The notes beneath the pieces were generated by a model. It was not told the DNA's origin and made no database searches. It saw only the letters and a program-made list of their open reading frames with translations. The position numbers and the translations under genes were made by a program. Shown piece by piece: positions 63,500-64,000 of a stretch of DNA of 64,000 nt (the first letter of the stretch is position 1; every line of letters begins with the position of its first letter). The DNA comes from Flammeovirga agarivorans. Its GTDB lineage: Bacteria > Bacteroidota > Bacteroidia > Cytophagales > Flammeovirgaceae. Where the stretch lies: assembly GCF_012641475.1 (NCBI RefSeq), contig NZ_JABAIL010000003.1, forward strand, positions 1-64,000, in the 5' to 3' direction.

Positions 63500-63532
63500 A
63501 ACAGCCACTCTCTCAATAAATGATTTAATAAA

Positions 63533-63985
63533 ATGAAAGAAACTATACTAAAATTCAGTCAGCTATTATCAAAAGGAAAAGAGTATATTGAAAACTCTCC
63601 GATTGAAGAATTCACCAAAAAAGAAAGGCTAGAAAAATGGTCAAAACAAGAGATCTTAGGCCATCTTATCGACTCAGCAGTAAATAATCTTCAACGTTTT
63701 ACGGAAATTCAATTTGAGGAAAAACCTTATGTTATCAGAAAATACAACCAAGATGAGTTGGTAAAGGTCAATGATTATCAAAATGCCAATCGTACCGAAT
63801 TACTTCATTTCTGGATGTCGATAAACTATAGAATCATAGCAATTATGAAACTCCAAACGGAAGCAACTTTAGGATACAAAATTGTATTAGGTGATCATGA
63901 AATTTCGGATTTAAAGTTTCTCATGCAAGATTATGTTGCTCATTTAGAACATCATCTCCAACAACTAACCATCCAAAGTAAATAA
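63533..63985 (+). CDS. DinB family protein
   Basis: A 150-residue four-helix protein with the DinB metal-ligand pattern: EILGHLIDSAVNNLQRF (His near residue 44) and DYVAHLEHHLQQL (His pair near the C-terminus). DinB/YfiT-like proteins are metal-dependent thiol transferases of uncertain substrate. It directly follows the UvrA-like gene and is probably cotranscribed with it. Confidence 0.88.
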   Translation: MKETILKFSQLLSKGKEYIENSPIEEFTKKERLEKWSKQEILGHLIDSAVNNLQRFTEIQFEEKPYVIRKYNQDELVKVNDYQNANRTELLHFWMSINYRIIAIMKLQTEATLGYKIVLGDHEISDLKFLMQDYVAHLEHHLQQLTIQSK

Positions 63986-64000
63986 TATATCTTCCACATT

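Noticed and set aside
1-64000. Search for tRNA, rRNA, transposase, integrase and phage genes
   Set aside because: No supporting sequence was recognised on either strand; a distant element outside the window cannot be excluded.

Overview
The window comes from a low-GC member of the Bacteroidota, most likely a marine Cytophagales (Flammeovirga-like; the genus is inference). Support: a type IX secretion C-terminal sorting domain on a cadherin-repeat esterase, LytS/LytTR and AraC regulators of Bacteroidota type, many Sec signal peptides and lipoboxes, almost no Shine-Dalgarno sites, and several TAnnTTTG -7 promoter boxes. I saw no rRNA, tRNA, CRISPR array, phage module, transposase or integrase gene.

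Positions 1-12200 are the most unusual part. Single genes (once a two-gene unit) are separated by 60-140 bp imperfect inverted repeats. Each repeat has an outer pair (NNNNAAC ... GTTNNNN), an inner pair (AGCTAAY ... GTTTAGC, or a longer TATAAGTAATAGC ... GCTACTACTCATA type) and often an apical GC hairpin. The few bases that begin a gene unit are the reverse complement of the bases that begin the repeat at the end of that same unit: 10/10 for the units at 67-768 and 3063-3558, 9/9 for 826-1776, 7/7 for 1855-3003 and 5666-8016, and 10/11 for 10683-12102. This is the R'/R'' relationship of integron gene cassettes and their attC sites. The region therefore looks like an integron-type cassette array without a visible integrase (CALIN-like). 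The cargo is mostly unknown secreted, lipoprotein or membrane proteins, plus a TonB-C protein, a PLP decarboxylase with an Ada-like protein, and a serine beta-lactamase-family protein. Weaker related sites reach to about 16.5 kb.

Positions 12.4-26 kb hold a lipoprotein, a LytS/LytTR two-component pair, unknown secreted proteins, an unusual membrane-spanning LuxR-HTH regulator, the T9SS cadherin esterase, a second esterase and a polytopic membrane LuxR regulator. Several intergenic gaps carry a second family of palindromic repeats (core CACTGTTCGTAAT ... ACTACGAAC).

Positions 26-64 kb are a patchwork of small regulator-plus-enzyme units typical of stress and xenobiotic response: outer-membrane proteins, TetR-SDR, AraC-quinone oxidoreductase, AraC-hydrolase, NmrA, HxlR-SDR-methyltransferase, a macro-domain protein, a haloalkane dehalogenase-like enzyme, a Fur-CDF metal pair, MarR with a quinone reductase fused to a SnoaL-like domain, a His-rich DUF4198/HupE metal-uptake pair, Crp/Fnr, HchA-like DJ-1, a short UvrA-like ATPase and DinB. 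Three gene remnants lie among them: a possible polymorphic-toxin tail before a possible immunity gene, an AraC fragment, and a fragment with an internal stop. Direct repeats and palindromes give candidate operators for the TetR and MarR units.
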